Shown: positions 61,857-64,000 of the stretch, piece after piece | Layout of the letters: the number at the start of each line of letters is the position of its first letter | Position numbering within the stretch: position 1 is the stretch's first letter | Origin: Pseudomonas sp. GGS8 | GTDB lineage: Bacteria > Pseudomonadota > Gammaproteobacteria > Pseudomonadales > Pseudomonadaceae | Reading direction: 5' to 3' | Length of the DNA: 64,000 bases | Assembly (NCBI RefSeq): GCF_024168645.1 | Contig: NZ_JALJWF010000001.1 | Span: forward strand, 4,963,501-5,027,500 | Made by a program: the position numbers and the translations under genes | The notes under the pieces: generated by a model | The model's input: only the letters and a program-made list of their open reading frames with translations | Told to the model about the DNA's origin: nothing | Databases searched by the model: none

Positions 61857-62969
61857 TCAGGAGTGCACCGGGTAATCCACGTATCCACGCTGATCGCCAC
61901 CAAAGAAGGTGCTCGGGTCCGGCGTATTGAGCGACAACCCGTCGCGAATTCGCCGTGGCAGGTCAGGGTTGGCCAGAAACGGTCTGCCGAACGCGATGAT
62001 GTCCGCACGGCCGTCGATCAACGCCTGTTCCGCCGTCTCGGGGTCGTAGCCTCCGGCGATCATCAGCACGCCGTCCCACGCGGCACGCAGTTGGCCGATG
62101 ATTGCATCCCAGCGCGGATCGAAGTTCTCGTCCTTGACGGTGCCGACGACGGCAGGCTCGACGAGGTGCAGGTAGGCCAGATTCCAGTGGTTCAACGAAC
62201 GTACGATATGGCCGAACGTCGCTTGCGGCGTCTCATCGCCCATGCCCATGAAGCGTCCCATTGGAGTGAGGCGTACGCCCACGCGCTCTGCGCCAACTTC
62301 GTCGACGACCGCAGCAACCACTTCCAATAACAGGCGCGCGCGGTTTTCCAGGCTGCCGCCGTAGCTATCCTCGCGCTGGTTACTGTTGCTGTTGATGAAT
62401 TGATCCAACAGATAGCCGTTGCCGGCGTGAATTTCCACGCCATCCATCCCGGCATTCAGCGCATTGCGTGCGGCCCGGCGGTAGTCGCTGATGATGTCAG
62501 CGATCTCCGAGGTTTCCAGTGCACGCGGAACCGGCACATCGCCCCACACACCGTTGCCATCCGCGTCGACGATGAACGTCTTGCCCGGTACGGGTAATGC
62601 GCTCGGGGCCACCGGAAGGGCGTTGCCGGGCTGAAAGCTTGGGTGCGACACGCGGCCCACGTGCCAGAGTTGCATGAAGATCAAACCGCCGGCCTCGTGC
62701 ACTTGGCTGCTGACTTCACGCCAGGCCTGTACCTGCTCATCACTGTAGATTCCTGGGGTCCAGGCATAGCCCTGGCCCTGTCGGGAGATCTGGGTCGCCT
62801 CGGTGATGATCAACGCGGCGCTTGCACGCTGGCGGTAATACTCGGCGTTCATGGCCGTCGGGATATCGCCCGGTTGCCCGGCACGCGAGCGTGTCAACGG
62901 CGCCATCGCCACCCGGTGCGGGAGTGTGTACGGCCCCAATGCGATGGGTTGGAACAGTGGCTGTGTCAT
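61857..62969 (-). CDS. nemA: Old Yellow Enzyme-family alkene reductase
   Basis: 370-residue FMN TIM barrel: QPIALGPYTLPHRVAMAPLT, ITEATQISRQGQGY, FMQLWHVGRVSHP, MDGVEIHAGNGYLLDQFINS (His/Asn substrate pair in HAGN) and IIAFGRPFLANPDLP. Reduces activated C=C bonds (N-ethylmaleimide, enones) with NADPH. The ATG at 62969 has GGAG upstream. The name nemA is by family and the true substrate is unproven. Confidence 0.85.
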   Translation of the reverse strand: MTQPLFQPIALGPYTLPHRVAMAPLTRSRAGQPGDIPTAMNAEYYRQRASAALIITEATQISRQGQGYAWTPGIYSDEQVQAWREVSSQVHEAGGLIFMQLWHVGRVSHPSFQPGNALPVAPSALPVPGKTFIVDADGNGVWGDVPVPRALETSEIADIISDYRRAARNALNAGMDGVEIHAGNGYLLDQFINSNSNQREDSYGGSLENRARLLLEVVAAVVDEVGAERVGVRLTPMGRFMGMGDETPQATFGHIVRSLNHWNLAYLHLVEPAVVGTVKDENFDPRWDAIIGQLRAAWDGVLMIAGGYDPETAEQALIDGRADIIAFGRPFLANPDLPRRIRDGLSLNTPDPSTFFGGDQRGYVDYPVHS

Positions 62970-63119
62970 AGAATTTCTCCAGGTTTCGAAAAGAGGAAGC
63001 AGGGCGGCGATGGACGTTTGGCCAAGCACCGTATGGCCGTAAGTTAATCTGCTGCATGCCGCTTGATAATCCGCAAAAGCCTCTACGCAGCATTGCGTGA
63101 AACGCAACGCTGCGCAGGG

Positions 63120-64000
63120 TCAGGACGGCTGCTCCGAGCGGGTCAGAGGAAGGTTCAGCCAGCGCCGGCCGGTAGCGTTCGCCACGGCGTTGCCGAGGGC
63201 GGCGGCCATCGGCCCCTGGACGATTTCGGCGGCGCCGAGAAACGGTTGACCCGGCTGGTCGAGCAGGTGAACGTCGACCTTTTTCGGCACCTGAGAAAAG
63301 CGCAGGATCGGGTAACCACTCCAGTCGTAGCTGCGTATGCCTCCGGCGTCATAGGCGACTTTTTCATACAGCGTCCAACTGGTGGACTGCACGATTCCGC
63401 CTTCCACCTGGTTGCGCAGGCCATCGGGATTGACGATTTGCCCGACGTCTACCGCCGTGACGACGTGATCGACCTGCACCTCGCCGGTCTGCGGATGCAC
63501 GCGCAAGCGCACCGCGATCGCGCAATAGCCCATGATGTTTTTGTAGCGGGCAAACGCGAAGCCGATGCCCGCGCCAGGCTCGCTGCTTTTTTGCGACCAG
63601 CCGATGGCGTCGCGCACGCGCTCCACCACGGCCCGTGCCCGGGGATCTGCCAGATGGGCAAGGCGCAAGGCAACCGGATCGCTCCCGGCCTTGGCGGCAA
63701 GCTCATCGATGCAAGCCTCGATCGCGAAGATGTTGATGTGCGCGCCCAGCGAGCGCATGGCTGAGGTGCGAAACGGCATCTCAGTGACGAAGTTCATGTT
63801 GATGCGCGTCGATGCCAGCGTGTACAGCGGCACGGCATTGCGATCGCCATCGCCTTCAGGTTGAGCGATGGGCACCGAGGGCGCGGAGGTGAACGGCCGA
63901 GCCAGTAGTCGCGCCGGCAACAACCGACCTGCATTGACGATGCGTTCGTTGTGCGGCGTGGTCCACAGTTCATAGTTCCAGTCCTGCAATCGACCTTGCG
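63120..64000 (-). CDS. Molybdopterin-binding dehydrogenase subunit, 5-prime end outside the window
   Basis: C-terminal 290 or so residues of a xanthine-dehydrogenase-family catalytic subunit, of the isoquinoline 1-oxidoreductase/aldehyde dehydrogenase beta type: MPFRTSAMRSLGAHINIFAI, GSDPVALRLAHLADPRARAV, VQVDHVVTAVDVGQIVNPDG, GAAEIVQGPMAAALGNAVAN. The frame is open to base 64000 so the start lies beyond it. A partner [2Fe-2S] subunit is expected outside the window. Confidence 0.85.
   Translation of the reverse strand, partial: QGRLQDWNYELWTTPHNERIVNAGRLLPARLLARPFTSAPSVPIAQPEGDGDRNAVPLYTLASTRINMNFVTEMPFRTSAMRSLGAHINIFAIEACIDELAAKAGSDPVALRLAHLADPRARAVVERVRDAIGWSQKSSEPGAGIGFAFARYKNIMGYCAIAVRLRVHPQTGEVQVDHVVTAVDVGQIVNPDGLRNQVEGGIVQSTSWTLYEKVAYDAGGIRSYDWSGYPILRFSQVPKKVDVHLLDQPGQPFLGAAEIVQGPMAAALGNAVANATGRRWLNLPLTRSEQPS

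Noticed and set aside
1..64000. CRISPR array, rRNA operon or intact prophage
   Set aside because: No regularly spaced repeats, no rRNA-like stretches and no phage structural genes were seen; only an integrase relic is present.

Overview
The window comes from a fluorescent pseudomonad (Pseudomonas fluorescens group). The reasons are a high overall GC content, an hcnABC hydrogen-cyanide synthase operon whose leader carries the RsmA/RsmE site TTCACGGATGAA, a phaG gene, Anr-type boxes, REP/REPIN-like palindromes of the pseudomonad GTAGCAGCTGCCGAAGG type, and gene families typical of this group (DUF3422, AruF/AruG, MtlE/MtlR, NirBD). No rRNA genes, CRISPR array or intact mobile element was seen.

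Layout. 1-3.3 kb: hcnABC under a candidate Anr box and a Gac/Rsm leader. 3.3-11.8 kb: a long minus-strand catabolic cluster headed by an RpiR regulator, with an isochorismatase-like hydrolase, a glutamine-synthetase-like ligase, an N-formylglutamate amidohydrolase-like enzyme, an APC permease and a detached pair of arginine/ornithine succinyltransferase subunits; an oxaloacetate-decarboxylase-family gene follows a REPIN. 12-20 kb: CobF with a histidine phosphatase, DUF3422, a candidate Anr-controlled universal-stress/phosphoribosyltransferase pair, a periplasmic-binding-protein fold without signal peptide, a GST and phaG. 19.8-24.4 kb: four two-component genes joined by 4-base overlaps. 24.5-31.9 kb: a SnoaL-like secreted protein, folD, and nirBD behind a sigma-54 promoter and an ANTAR/NasT-type attenuator, then a CBS protein and a chemoreceptor with a FliA-like promoter. 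31.9-35.5 kb: a reduced mannitol/sorbitol locus (SDR, MtlE-like binding protein, MtlR-like regulator) lacking permease and ATPase genes.

35.8-39.9 kb: tRNA-Cys and tRNA-Leu followed by a decayed tyrosine integrase, a methyltransferase/PhyH-dioxygenase pair, an ApbE fragment and a VIT-family transporter. 39.9-63 kb: an accessory zone of small redox enzymes (quinone oxidoreductase, NmrA-like, four F420-reductase-like Rossmann proteins of which one is broken, two SnoaL paralogues, SDRs, azoreductase, Old Yellow Enzyme), five LysR and one intact HxlR regulators, one MFS exporter, and at least four further decayed genes (DoxX, IS110-type transposase, HxlR, SDR). A large unrecognised membrane-anchored protein lies at 57.6-60.0 kb. 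The window ends inside a molybdopterin-dependent dehydrogenase gene.

How they work together: the left half is mostly metabolism under global control (Anr, Gac/Rsm, sigma-54/NasT), while the right half looks like a site of repeated gain, duplication and deletion of electrophile/quinone detoxification genes, most of them beside their own divergent regulator.
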